DNA of 64,000 nucleotides from NCBI GenBank assembly GCA_035295745.1, contig DATGIL010000090.1:1-64000 (forward strand). Direction: 5' to 3'. Below, piece after piece: positions 1 through 7,570 of this stretch (positions are counted from its first letter, which is position 1; each line of letters starts with the position of its first letter). Below the pieces are notes generated by a model, which worked only from the letters and a program-made list of their open reading frames with translations, was not told the DNA's origin and ran no database searches. The position numbers were made by a program, and so were the translations under genes. This DNA comes from JAIQFL01 sp035295745. GTDB taxonomy: Bacteria; Acidobacteriota; Terriglobia; Bryobacterales; Bryobacteraceae.

Positions 1-780
1 AAGCTCATCGACACCACCACCTGTATCGGCTGCAAGGCTTGCGAGGTCGCCTGCATGGAGTGGAACGATCTGCCCTTCCGCGAGACCTCCTTCCACAACA
101 CCTACCAGACCATGCCCGACACGGCATGGAATTACTGGAACCTGATTCGCTTTAACGAGCATCCCCTCGAAGACGGCGGCATGCAGTGGCTGATGCGCAA
201 AGACCAGTGCATGCACTGCTCCGATCCCGGATGCCTGGCCGCGTGCCCCGCCGACAACGCCATCGTTCAATACCAGAACGGCATCGTCGACTTTCAGCAG
301 GACTACTGCATCGGCTGCCAATACTGCGTGACGGGCTGCCCCTTCAACATTCCCAAGTTCAATCCGCAGACCAAGAAGATGTTCAAGTGCACGCTCTGCA
401 CCGACCGCGTGTCGCAGGGGCTCGAGCCCGCGTGCATCAAAGCGTGTCCCACCGGGTGCCTGCATTTCGGAACCAAGGACGACATGAAGGAATTGGCCAA
501 CGCCCGCGCTCAACAACTGCGCGACTATTCCGGATTCGCCAACGCCGGTGTGTACGATCCCGAAGGCGTAGGCGGCACCAGCGTGATGTACGTCCTGCAC
601 GACATCACCAATCCCGAAGCATACGGCGGACTGCCCTCGGATCCGCGCGTGCCATGGACGGTCCGGCTGTGGAAGTATCCTCTGAAATGGCTCGGGAACC
701 TGGCGATGATCGGCGGCCTCATCGGCGTGACTATGCACTATCTGCGCTTCGGGCCGAAGAAGGTGAAGGAAGATGAATAA
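1..780 (+). CDS. fdnH: Formate dehydrogenase iron-sulfur (beta) subunit, 5' partial
   Basis: This is the electron-transfer subunit of a membrane-bound formate dehydrogenase; it passes electrons from the catalytic subunit to the cytochrome b subunit. The frame is open from base 1, so the true start lies upstream. Four ferredoxin-like cysteine clusters are visible: CIGCKACEVAC at fragment residues 8-18, CMHC..GCLAACP near 70, CIGCQYCVTGC near 103, and CTLC..CIKACPTGC near 130. A single hydrophobic helix near the C-terminus (WLGNLAMIGGLIGVTM) matches the anchor of FdnH/FdoH proteins. The gene overlaps the cytochrome b gene by 8 bases, so they are translationally coupled. The catalytic subunit is presumably just outside the window. 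A related molybdopterin oxidoreductase beta subunit is the alternative, but the following gamma subunit and fdhE favour formate dehydrogenase. Confidence 0.9.
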   Translation, partial: KLIDTTTCIGCKACEVACMEWNDLPFRETSFHNTYQTMPDTAWNYWNLIRFNEHPLEDGGMQWLMRKDQCMHCSDPGCLAACPADNAIVQYQNGIVDFQQDYCIGCQYCVTGCPFNIPKFNPQTKKMFKCTLCTDRVSQGLEPACIKACPTGCLHFGTKDDMKELANARAQQLRDYSGFANAGVYDPEGVGGTSVMYVLHDITNPEAYGGLPSDPRVPWTVRLWKYPLKWLGNLAMIGGLIGVTMHYLRFGPKKVKEDE

Positions 781-1393
781 GCCGATCCTGCGATACAACC
801 TGGTTGAGCGGGTGATGCACTGGATCGCCGCCATCGCGTTCTGCTACGTACTGGCGACGGGCCTCGCGTTCTATTCCCCGCATCTCTATTGGATCGCCAC
901 ACTGCTCGGCGGCGCCCCCACTTCGCGCTTCTGGCATCCGTGGCTGGGGGTGCTCTTCGCCGGGGTACTCTTCTGGATGCTCAAGGTGTGGCTCTCGGAC
1001 ATGCGGATCACGGCTGCCGACCGGAAATGGGGCGATGCGATGCAGCACTATATTCGCAATGAAGATGAGGATCTGCCCCCGATTGACCGCTTCAATCTTG
1101 GGCAGAAATATTTCTTCTGGGCGATGTTGTATGCCGGGATCATCCTGCTGATCTCGGGCGCCGTGCTGTGGTTTCCGGAATTGATTCCGTGGAGTCTTCG
1201 CGGCTTGCGATACGCTGCGATCCTGCTCCACGTATCATCAGCGCTGCTGACGATTGGGCTGTTCATCATCCACGTCTACATGGGCACGGCGGTAGTACGC
1301 GGCGGATTCACCTCGATTATTCGTGGCGAGGTCTCGGAGTCCTGGGCTCGCACGCATCATCGGCTGTGGTTCCACCGGGTCACCGGCCGATGA
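773..1393 (+). CDS. fdnI: Formate dehydrogenase cytochrome b556 (gamma) subunit
   Basis: This 206-residue membrane protein anchors formate dehydrogenase and transfers electrons to quinone. Four hydrophobic segments are visible (about residues 12-35, 60-80, 120-145 and 150-175). Candidate haem b histidines lie in ERVMHWIAA, SRFWHPWLG, LLHVSS and IIHVYMG, in the order expected of FdnI/FdoI. The start overlaps the beta subunit by 8 bases and the stop overlaps the fdhE start (ATGA), so three subunit and assembly genes form one tight operon. Confidence 0.9.
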   Translation: MNKPILRYNLVERVMHWIAAIAFCYVLATGLAFYSPHLYWIATLLGGAPTSRFWHPWLGVLFAGVLFWMLKVWLSDMRITAADRKWGDAMQHYIRNEDEDLPPIDRFNLGQKYFFWAMLYAGIILLISGAVLWFPELIPWSLRGLRYAAILLHVSSALLTIGLFIIHVYMGTAVVRGGFTSIIRGEVSESWARTHHRLWFHRVTGR

Positions 1394-2109
1394 ATCGGTG
1401 GCAGCGCCGGATTGAGCGCGCACAGGTTTTGGAACGGGAGTATCCGGCAGCCGCGGAATTATTGCGCTTTTACCGCGAAATTGCGAGCTTCCAGCAGCGG
1501 ATTTCGGAGAGGATGGTGGGCGGCGAGACCATCGATCTCGATTCTCCTCGCGACATGCCCCACGCCCTCGAATTTCTCGAACTGCTGGAACGAACGGCGC
1601 CTACCGAACTGGCGCAGACTGCCGCACTCTTGGCGCAACTGGAGCACTGGAATCCCGCGGATCCGGCCGTGAACTTCATCGGGCGCGTGTTATCGCAGCC
1701 CTTCGCCGAGCGCATGGCCAGCAGTTCCCCGGTGACCGATCAGACATCCAGTTCCGCGTGTCCAGTCTGCGGCGAACTGCCGGTGGCAGCCGTGTTGCGT
1801 CCCGAAGGCGAGGGCGGGAAACGGTCGCTGGTCTGCTCGTTCTGCTTTACGGAATGGAGTTTCCGCCGCCTCCTGTGCCCCAAATGTGGGGAGGAGGACC
1901 AACAGAAACTTCCGGTTTACGGCGCAGAGCCCTTCCCTCACGTGCGTATCGAAGCCTGTGAGACCTGCCGTACCTATCTGAAGCGGATCGACATGACGCA
2001 GAACGGTCTGGCCGTGCCCGAGGTGGACGAACTGGCCACGGTCCCCCTGGATCTTTGGGCGGCCGAGCACGATTACGCCAAGCTCAAGGCTAATCTTTTC
2101 GGACTTTAG
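1390..2109 (+). CDS. fdhE: Formate dehydrogenase accessory protein FdhE
   Basis: FdhE is a cytoplasmic rubredoxin-like protein needed to mature formate dehydrogenase. The 239-residue product has an alpha-helical N-terminal half and a C-terminal half with four CXXC pairs (CPVC, CSFC, CPKC, CETC), the typical metal-binding pattern. The C-terminal stretch ending in HDYAKLKANLFGL also resembles FdhE. The start ATG overlaps the stop of the preceding gene by 4 bases. A longer upstream extension of the frame overlaps the gamma subunit and is not credible. Confidence 0.9.
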   Translation: MNRWQRRIERAQVLEREYPAAAELLRFYREIASFQQRISERMVGGETIDLDSPRDMPHALEFLELLERTAPTELAQTAALLAQLEHWNPADPAVNFIGRVLSQPFAERMASSSPVTDQTSSSACPVCGELPVAAVLRPEGEGGKRSLVCSFCFTEWSFRRLLCPKCGEEDQQKLPVYGAEPFPHVRIEACETCRTYLKRIDMTQNGLAVPEVDELATVPLDLWAAEHDYAKLKANLFGL

Positions 2110-2176
2110 AAAAACACCAGCCGGTTGTCGATCTGGGCTTTTCCGCTTCGACTATCTTGTGAGAGCACGGAAAGCC

Positions 2177-2932
2177 ATGAACAACTTAGCGCCAGTCACC
2201 TCGATTTCGGTCCTGAACGCGTTTCCAGGCCTTGTCCGCACGGACTATCTCCAGAAGACGCTCGTTCCTCCAATCGACTACCGTGACTATCGGATGGAAG
2301 CACACGCTCAGACGACACCTATGGACGAGGTGGGCGGCGACCTGGCGGACTTGGTTTCCGCCGGTCCCGAGGTCACGGCTTACGTTGCAGATGTTTCCGG
2401 CCATGGACTGCGTGCGGGTGTGCTCATGGGCATGTTGAAGACGGCAATGCGATACGGACTTCACCTCGGCCAGCCACTGGCAAAGCTGCTCGACCACATC
2501 AACGTGGTCTTGCCGGCCGTCAAAGAGTCGAATATGTATGCCACTCTCGCGGCGCTGCGCTTCGACGGAACGAACGAGGTCGAATACCTCTCTGCCGGCC
2601 ATGTTCCGCTGCTACAGTATCGCAAACGGACCCGCGAAGTGGTCCGGCACGCCATGGATCAGTTTCCGTTAGGGCTGTTTCAAGGCTTCAGCTTCGCGAG
2701 CCGGCGGATTCGGTACGAGGCGGGCGACATCTTCGCATTGGTCTCGGACGGAATCGTGGAAGCGGGCATCGATCGCGAGTCCGAATTCGGTTTCGACCGG
2801 CTGGCGCAGATCCTGCGCACGCACGCCTCGAGTCCCCTGTCTGAAATCTACGAAGTGGTGCGTTCCGCTGTCGATTTCCACGCCTCCCAGGAAGACGATC
2901 AGACGGTTCTACTGGTCCGCGCGCTCGCATAA
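2177..2932 (+). CDS. PP2C/SpoIIE-type serine phosphatase (RsbU-like)
   Basis: The product is a 251-residue cytoplasmic protein consisting almost only of a PPM-family phosphatase domain. The metal-binding acidic motifs are in order: VGGDLAD, ADVSGHG, VSDGIVEAG and EDDQT. Such stand-alone domains usually dephosphorylate an anti-sigma antagonist. No receiver, PAS or membrane segment is attached, so the input is unknown. The ATG at 2177 follows a GGAAAG stretch and is preferred to the in-frame GTG at 2159. It precedes a kinase-regulator pair on the same strand but is separated from it by about 40 bases. Confidence 0.85.
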   Translation: MNNLAPVTSISVLNAFPGLVRTDYLQKTLVPPIDYRDYRMEAHAQTTPMDEVGGDLADLVSAGPEVTAYVADVSGHGLRAGVLMGMLKTAMRYGLHLGQPLAKLLDHINVVLPAVKESNMYATLAALRFDGTNEVEYLSAGHVPLLQYRKRTREVVRHAMDQFPLGLFQGFSFASRRIRYEAGDIFALVSDGIVEAGIDRESEFGFDRLAQILRTHASSPLSEIYEVVRSAVDFHASQEDDQTVLLVRALA

Positions 2933-2974
2933 CGGCCGCGCCAATCTCCGGCCCTGTCTTCCGCTACAATCGCT

Positions 2975-4306
2975 GTGGAAGGCTCAGTGGACTCCAGGCG
3001 TTCTCCGACAACCCGGCTGTTGGCAGGATTGGCAGTCACCCTAACGGCCGTGGCGATTTATTCGGGCTATACCATCGTGCAACTCCATGGCCTCCAGGAA
3101 TTGCAGGCGCGGACGATCGACCGCAACCGCACCGATTCCCTGCTGCTCCTGCGCATCCAGAACAATCTGAACGCCATCGCCCTGGCGATGCGCGATATGC
3201 TCGACGGCACCGAGCCCTATCCGCTCACCGCATGGCGCGGCCAGTTCCGGCGCATCCGCACCGATCTGGACGACGCACTAACCCAGGAAGAGCGCACATC
3301 GCCTCTCGACCGCGGTTCCGATCAGCGGCGTTATCTGTCCGATTCGGTCGCGCAGTTCTGGGACGCGATGGATCGCCTGTTTGCGCTGGCTGCAGGAGGC
3401 CACGACCAGCAGGCCCGCGACCTGATCCGCCTCTCGTTGGAGGCCCGCCAGGAGTCGCTAAGCACGGCGGTGGCGCGTCTCCTGGTGCAGAACAATGAGA
3501 GCGAGCAGGCCGCGGCTGAACACACGCATGGCATTTATGCGCGCGCCGAGCGCAATGTGTATCTCTTCGTCGCGGCGATGCTGATTCTGATTTCGCTGAT
3601 CAGCCTGTACCTGGTGCAGTTTACGCGGCGCATGTTTCAGCAGGTCGCCGACATTTCCGAACGGCGCAGCGAACTCGCGCAGCAACTGATCTCCATGCAG
3701 GAGACCACGCTTCGTTCGATCGCGCGCGAATTGCATGACGATTTTGGCCAGGTGTTGACCGCGGTCGGGGTGATGCTGCAGCGCGCCGGACGCCGCGCTG
3801 CCCGCGAGGGCGATGCGGAGCTGCGTGAAGTGCAGGAGATCGTGCAGTCGACGCTCGAAAAGGTGCGCTCTCTGTCGCACGCTCTCCATCCCGCCGCGAT
3901 TGAGGAGCTTGGATTCGAGAGCGCGATCGATCAATATCTTCCGGATTTCGAGCGGCAAACCGGGATTGCCATTCGATACGAAAAGTCAGGCCCGAGCCGG
4001 GACGTCGATCGTAGCGTGGCCATCCACTTGTACCGCGTCATGCAGGAGGCGCTGAACAATACCGCGCGCCATTCGCAGTCGAGCCGCGCCTCGGTGCGCC
4101 TGCGCTTCCTGGCGGAAGAGATGGTCCTGGAGGTGGAGGATGAAGGCGTGGGATTCGGCAATCGCGAGAAGCCCGGGATGGGACTGGTTTCCATGCGGGA
4201 GAGGGCGGAGATGGTGAACGGAAGAGTAGAATTCCTGGATCGCAATGGCGGCGGAGCTTTAGTGAGGTTAACCGTGCCGCTCGCATCTGAGGAGGCACAT
4301 GCCTGA
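2975..4306 (+). CDS. Membrane sensor histidine kinase, NarX/DegS (HisKA_3) type
   Basis: This 443-residue kinase has a transmembrane helix near residues 14-32, a periplasmic helical region, and a second helix near 190-210. A HisKA_3 dimerisation domain follows, with the phospho-accepting histidine in RELHDDFGQ, then a HATPase domain with the N-box ALNNTARHS and G-box DEGVGFG. It overlaps the downstream LuxR-type regulator by 8 bases, so the two form a two-component pair. The frame opens with GTG at 2975. A second GTG at 2987 lies just after GGAAGG and may be the true start. The signal sensed cannot be read from the sequence. Confidence 0.9.
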   Translation: MEGSVDSRRSPTTRLLAGLAVTLTAVAIYSGYTIVQLHGLQELQARTIDRNRTDSLLLLRIQNNLNAIALAMRDMLDGTEPYPLTAWRGQFRRIRTDLDDALTQEERTSPLDRGSDQRRYLSDSVAQFWDAMDRLFALAAGGHDQQARDLIRLSLEARQESLSTAVARLLVQNNESEQAAAEHTHGIYARAERNVYLFVAAMLILISLISLYLVQFTRRMFQQVADISERRSELAQQLISMQETTLRSIARELHDDFGQVLTAVGVMLQRAGRRAAREGDAELREVQEIVQSTLEKVRSLSHALHPAAIEELGFESAIDQYLPDFERQTGIAIRYEKSGPSRDVDRSVAIHLYRVMQEALNNTARHSQSSRASVRLRFLAEEMVLEVEDEGVGFGNREKPGMGLVSMRERAEMVNGRVEFLDRNGGGALVRLTVPLASEEAHA

Positions 4307-4925
4307 ACGTCCCATCACCGTCCTGTTGGTAGACGATCACGCCCTGGTGCGCCGCGGCTTCCGGCGCATGCTCGAGGATGACGCTGAGATCTGCGTCGTG
4401 GGCGAGGCCAGCGATGGCCACGATGCAGTCGAGTTGGCCGCGCACTTGAAGCCGGCCGTAATCGTCATGGACTTCGCGCTGCCCAGCATGAATGGCGCGG
4501 TGGCCACGCGGCAGATTTTGAAGACGAATCCCGAGACTGCCGTGCTGATCCTCAGCATGCATTCCGAGCCTACCTACGTCCGGACGTGCCTGGACGCGGG
4601 GGCGCAAGGGTATCTGCTCAAGAACGCTATGGATCTGGAACTGGTTGCGGCAGTGAAGCAGGTAGCCGCGGGCGCGCAGGTACTCGACCCGCGCCTGGGC
4701 TCGCTGGTTGCGCCGGTGGAGGAACCGACGCTGACGACTCGCGAGTTGGAGGTGCTGCAGTTGATCGTCAATGGACGATCCAACAAAGAGATCGCGACGG
4801 TGCTGGGCCTCAGCGCGAATACGGTGGCGGTGCATCGCGCCAATATCATGCAGGCGCTCGGGATTCACAATACGGCGGAGATGGTGGTCTATGCCATTCG
4901 GAAAGGGCTGGTGAGTATCGCGTGA
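4299..4925 (+). CDS. NarL/FixJ-family response regulator
   Basis: The 208-residue regulator has an N-terminal receiver domain with the acidic pair after VLLVDDH, the phospho-acceptor aspartate in VIVMDFALP, and the conserved lysine in YLLKNA. A C-terminal LuxR-type helix-turn-helix follows (LTTRELEVLQLIV, then GLSANTVAVHRANIM). It is the cognate partner of the overlapping histidine kinase. Its stop overlaps the GTG start of the next gene, which is therefore co-translated and is unlikely to be an unrelated neighbour. Confidence 0.92.
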   Translation: MPERPITVLLVDDHALVRRGFRRMLEDDAEICVVGEASDGHDAVELAAHLKPAVIVMDFALPSMNGAVATRQILKTNPETAVLILSMHSEPTYVRTCLDAGAQGYLLKNAMDLELVAAVKQVAAGAQVLDPRLGSLVAPVEEPTLTTRELEVLQLIVNGRSNKEIATVLGLSANTVAVHRANIMQALGIHNTAEMVVYAIRKGLVSIA

Positions 4926-5818
4926 CCAGAACGCCGAGTTTCGTGTTGGGGCTCCTATTTCTCCCGGCGACCGCTTCTGCACAGGTTGCGTCTTCCAGTT
5001 CAACAGCACGGCCGGCGTTCGAGGTGGCCTCGGTCAAGTTGAATTCCGCTTGCGGCAACCAGCGAGGGCCGAATATCCGCCCCTCGCCCGGCAGACTCAG
5101 CTTATCGTGTGTCTCGCTGCGTCGTCTCATCAGCACGGCCTATGGCGCGTTCGCGGACGGCGTCATCCGGTGGGTTCGTCCAGAAGTATTGGGCGGCCCA
5201 GCCTGGGTCGATTCCGACCTTTACGATATTGAAGCCAAAACGGGAAATCCCGCCACCTTCGAGCAGATAAATGGTGTCATGTTGCAAGCTCTTCTCGAAG
5301 AGCGATTCAAAGTCGAAGTCCGGCGGGAATTCCGGGAAATGCCCGCCTACCTCCTGACCGTGGCAAAGAGCGGAGCCAAGCTTCGAGCCGCCAAGGGCGC
5401 CAATTGCGTGCCCGAGGATCCTTATGGCGGCCCGCCACGCTTCGGGCGTAGTGAGCCATTTCTTTGCGGAAGAGTCAGAGAAACATCCAACAATGAAGGG
5501 AAGGTCGTGGAGGGCTACGACGTTTCGATGTCCGATATCGTCAACCAGATTCTGGTACGGTACGTGGACCGGCCGATCATCGACAGGACCGGCCTGACGG
5601 GAAAGTTCGATGTTCATCTGACAATGCTCCCGACCATCATGCCGAAGGGGCCGGTCCGCCTGAATGGTGTCGACGTCGGGAGCCTGCCGCCGCCCTCGGA
5701 CGACGATCCGTTGGTCTTCTCCTTCGTGGAACAGCAACTGGGCTTGAAGCTGTCTTCAGGCAAAGGCCCGGTAGAATTCCTGATCATCGCTAACGCTGAG
5801 AGGCCCTCGGCGAACTGA
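4922..5818 (+). CDS. Secreted TIGR03435-type soil protein
   Basis: This 298-residue product has an N-terminal signal peptide (SFVLGLLFLPATASAQ) and the block FEVASVKLN typical of the TIGR03435 family, which is expanded in soil acidobacteria and has no known function. Other recognised family-like parts are PAWVDSDLYDIEAK, EERFKVEVRREFREMPAYLLTVAKSGAKL, DRTGLTGKFDVHL and LGLKLSSGKGPVEFLII. The GTG start overlaps the response-regulator stop (GTGA). Longer upstream readings of the frame lie inside the regulator gene and are discarded. Confidence 0.85.
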   Translation: MTRTPSFVLGLLFLPATASAQVASSSSTARPAFEVASVKLNSACGNQRGPNIRPSPGRLSLSCVSLRRLISTAYGAFADGVIRWVRPEVLGGPAWVDSDLYDIEAKTGNPATFEQINGVMLQALLEERFKVEVRREFREMPAYLLTVAKSGAKLRAAKGANCVPEDPYGGPPRFGRSEPFLCGRVRETSNNEGKVVEGYDVSMSDIVNQILVRYVDRPIIDRTGLTGKFDVHLTMLPTIMPKGPVRLNGVDVGSLPPPSDDDPLVFSFVEQQLGLKLSSGKGPVEFLIIANAERPSAN

Positions 5819-5865
5819 TGGGGTCTTATCATGACCAAGGCAGCGGGTTGCTTTCCTTTCCAGCC

Positions 5866-7521
5866 ATGATGACCCGGCGGTCGTTCCTGGGCGCCGCGGC
5901 TGCCTCTTGTCTGTCTGCGGCGCCCGACCTGGGCTTTCGTCTCACCGACGTCACCTCAGCGGCGGGAATCGCGTTTCAGCACAACAGCGGTGCGTTCGGC
6001 GAGAAGTATCTTCCCGAGACCATGGGTCCCGGCTGCGCTTTCTTAGACTACGACAACGATGGCTGGCTCGACATCCTCATCGTGAACGGCGCCGACTGGC
6101 CGGGTCACAAACGGCAACGGAGTACTCCGCACCTGTACCGCAACAATCGCAACGGCACCTTCACCGACGTAACCGAGCGAGCAGGGCTAGCCGTAGAGAT
6201 GTACGGCATGGGGGTGGCGATCGCGGACTTCAATAACGACGGGTTCCCCGACATCCTGATCACGGCCGTCGGCCAAAACCGCCTTTTTCAGAACACCGGC
6301 CAGGGCCACTTTGTCGATGTCACCGCCAAGTCGGGCCTGGATGGCCGAAGCGCTTTCAGCACGTCAGCCCTCTGGTTCGATTTCGATCGCGATGGGCTGC
6401 TGGACCTGCTGGTCTGCAACTACGTCAAATGGTCGCCCGACCGCGACGTCTTCTGCAGCGTCGATGGCAAGCACAAGTCGTACTGTACCCCCGAGGCGTA
6501 CCACGGCTCGACCTGCTGGCTGTTCCGAAACCGCGGCAACGGCACCTTCGAAGATGTCACGGCGAAGAGCGGCATCTTCGACGCCACATCGAAATCGCTC
6601 GGCGTGGCCTTGCTCGATCACGAGCATGACGGCTGGCCCGACATCCTGATTGCCAACGACACCCAGCCCAACAAACTCTACCGAAACCAACGGGACGGGA
6701 CATTTGAGGATATCGCCGTGCGCGCCGGGGTTGCCTTCAGCGAAGACGGCAAAGCGCGCGCCGGAATGGGCGTGGACGTGGCGGACGTGGACAACAACGG
6801 GTCGCCCGTAATCGCCATAACGAATTTCGATAACGAGATGATGGCGCTCTACCGCCTCAAGAACGCTACGTCCTATAGCGACACAGCGATCAACGCCGGC
6901 ATCGGCCAGGCGTCCCGTGAGAGCCTGGGATTCGGTTGCGCATTCTTCGATGCGGACCTGGACGGGCATCTCGACCTGCTGGCGGTCAACGGTCACATTG
7001 ACGAAACCGTTCGCCACATCCGCAGCAACGCCGGGTACGCCCAGCCGCCGCAACTGTTTCTGAACGATGGACGCGGAAGGTTTCGCGAAGTCGCAGCGTC
7101 GGCCGGCAGCGGTTTCGCCGCTCCCAAGGTGGCCCGCGGCCTGGCACTCGGCGACTTCGACCGGGATGGCGATGTCGACGTCCTGATTACCACCAATCAC
7201 GGGCCGGCATACCTGTACCGCAATGACGTTGCTTCGGGGAATCGCTCGCTGCAGTTGAAAGCCATCGGAACGAAATCCAATCGTGATGCCATTGGCGCCG
7301 TGGTGCGCGTCTGGACGCCCGAGGGGACTCAGTCACGCATGGTGAAGACGGGATCGAGTTACCTCTCGCAGTCCGAGATCGCGTTGACGTTCGGACTGGG
7401 GAAGCGGGACCGTGCGGATCGCCTGGTAGTGGAATGGCCGGCGGGCGGCGTTCAGGAATTCAAGAACGTCGCCGCCGGCCGCTATCAGTGTACGGAAGGC
7501 GGGCAGTTGAAACCTTGGTGA
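5866..7521 (+). CDS. Tat-exported CRTAC1-type FG-GAP / ASPIC-UnbV protein
   Basis: This 551-residue extracytoplasmic protein begins with a twin-arginine signal (MTRRSFLGAAAASC). It then has about seven FG-GAP/VCBS blades with calcium-type DxDxDG loops, such as DYDNDGWLDIL, DFNNDGFPDIL, DFDRDGLLDLL and DFDRDGDVDVL. It ends in an ASPIC/UnbV domain (GAVVRVWTPEGTQ, FGLGKRDRADRLVVEWPAGG). It probably folds as a beta-propeller; the ligand is unknown. An in-frame ATG at 5818 overlaps the previous stop (TGATG), but the signal peptide supports 5866 or 5869. One blade carries ADVDNNGSPVIAITN, where the usual third acidic residue is replaced. Confidence 0.88.
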   Translation: MMTRRSFLGAAAASCLSAAPDLGFRLTDVTSAAGIAFQHNSGAFGEKYLPETMGPGCAFLDYDNDGWLDILIVNGADWPGHKRQRSTPHLYRNNRNGTFTDVTERAGLAVEMYGMGVAIADFNNDGFPDILITAVGQNRLFQNTGQGHFVDVTAKSGLDGRSAFSTSALWFDFDRDGLLDLLVCNYVKWSPDRDVFCSVDGKHKSYCTPEAYHGSTCWLFRNRGNGTFEDVTAKSGIFDATSKSLGVALLDHEHDGWPDILIANDTQPNKLYRNQRDGTFEDIAVRAGVAFSEDGKARAGMGVDVADVDNNGSPVIAITNFDNEMMALYRLKNATSYSDTAINAGIGQASRESLGFGCAFFDADLDGHLDLLAVNGHIDETVRHIRSNAGYAQPPQLFLNDGRGRFREVAASAGSGFAAPKVARGLALGDFDRDGDVDVLITTNHGPAYLYRNDVASGNRSLQLKAIGTKSNRDAIGAVVRVWTPEGTQSRMVKTGSSYLSQSEIALTFGLGKRDRADRLVVEWPAGGVQEFKNVAAGRYQCTEGGQLKPW

Positions 7522-7524
7522 CTA

Positions 7525-7561
7525 ACGAGCCGCGACGGTTAAGGGAGCGTCCTTGGCTCGC
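7525..7561. repeat. Half copy of family B repeat between convergent genes
   Basis: The stretch GAGCCGCGACGGTTAAGGGA resembles the family B arm GAGCCACGACCGTAAGGGAG found at 23.8, 33.1, 45.7 and 62.6 kb. It can pair with the later GGCTCG to form a hairpin between the converging CRTAC1 and rne genes, so it may also act as a terminator. That role is inference. Confidence 0.5.
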
Positions 7562-7570
7562 ATCGAGCCC

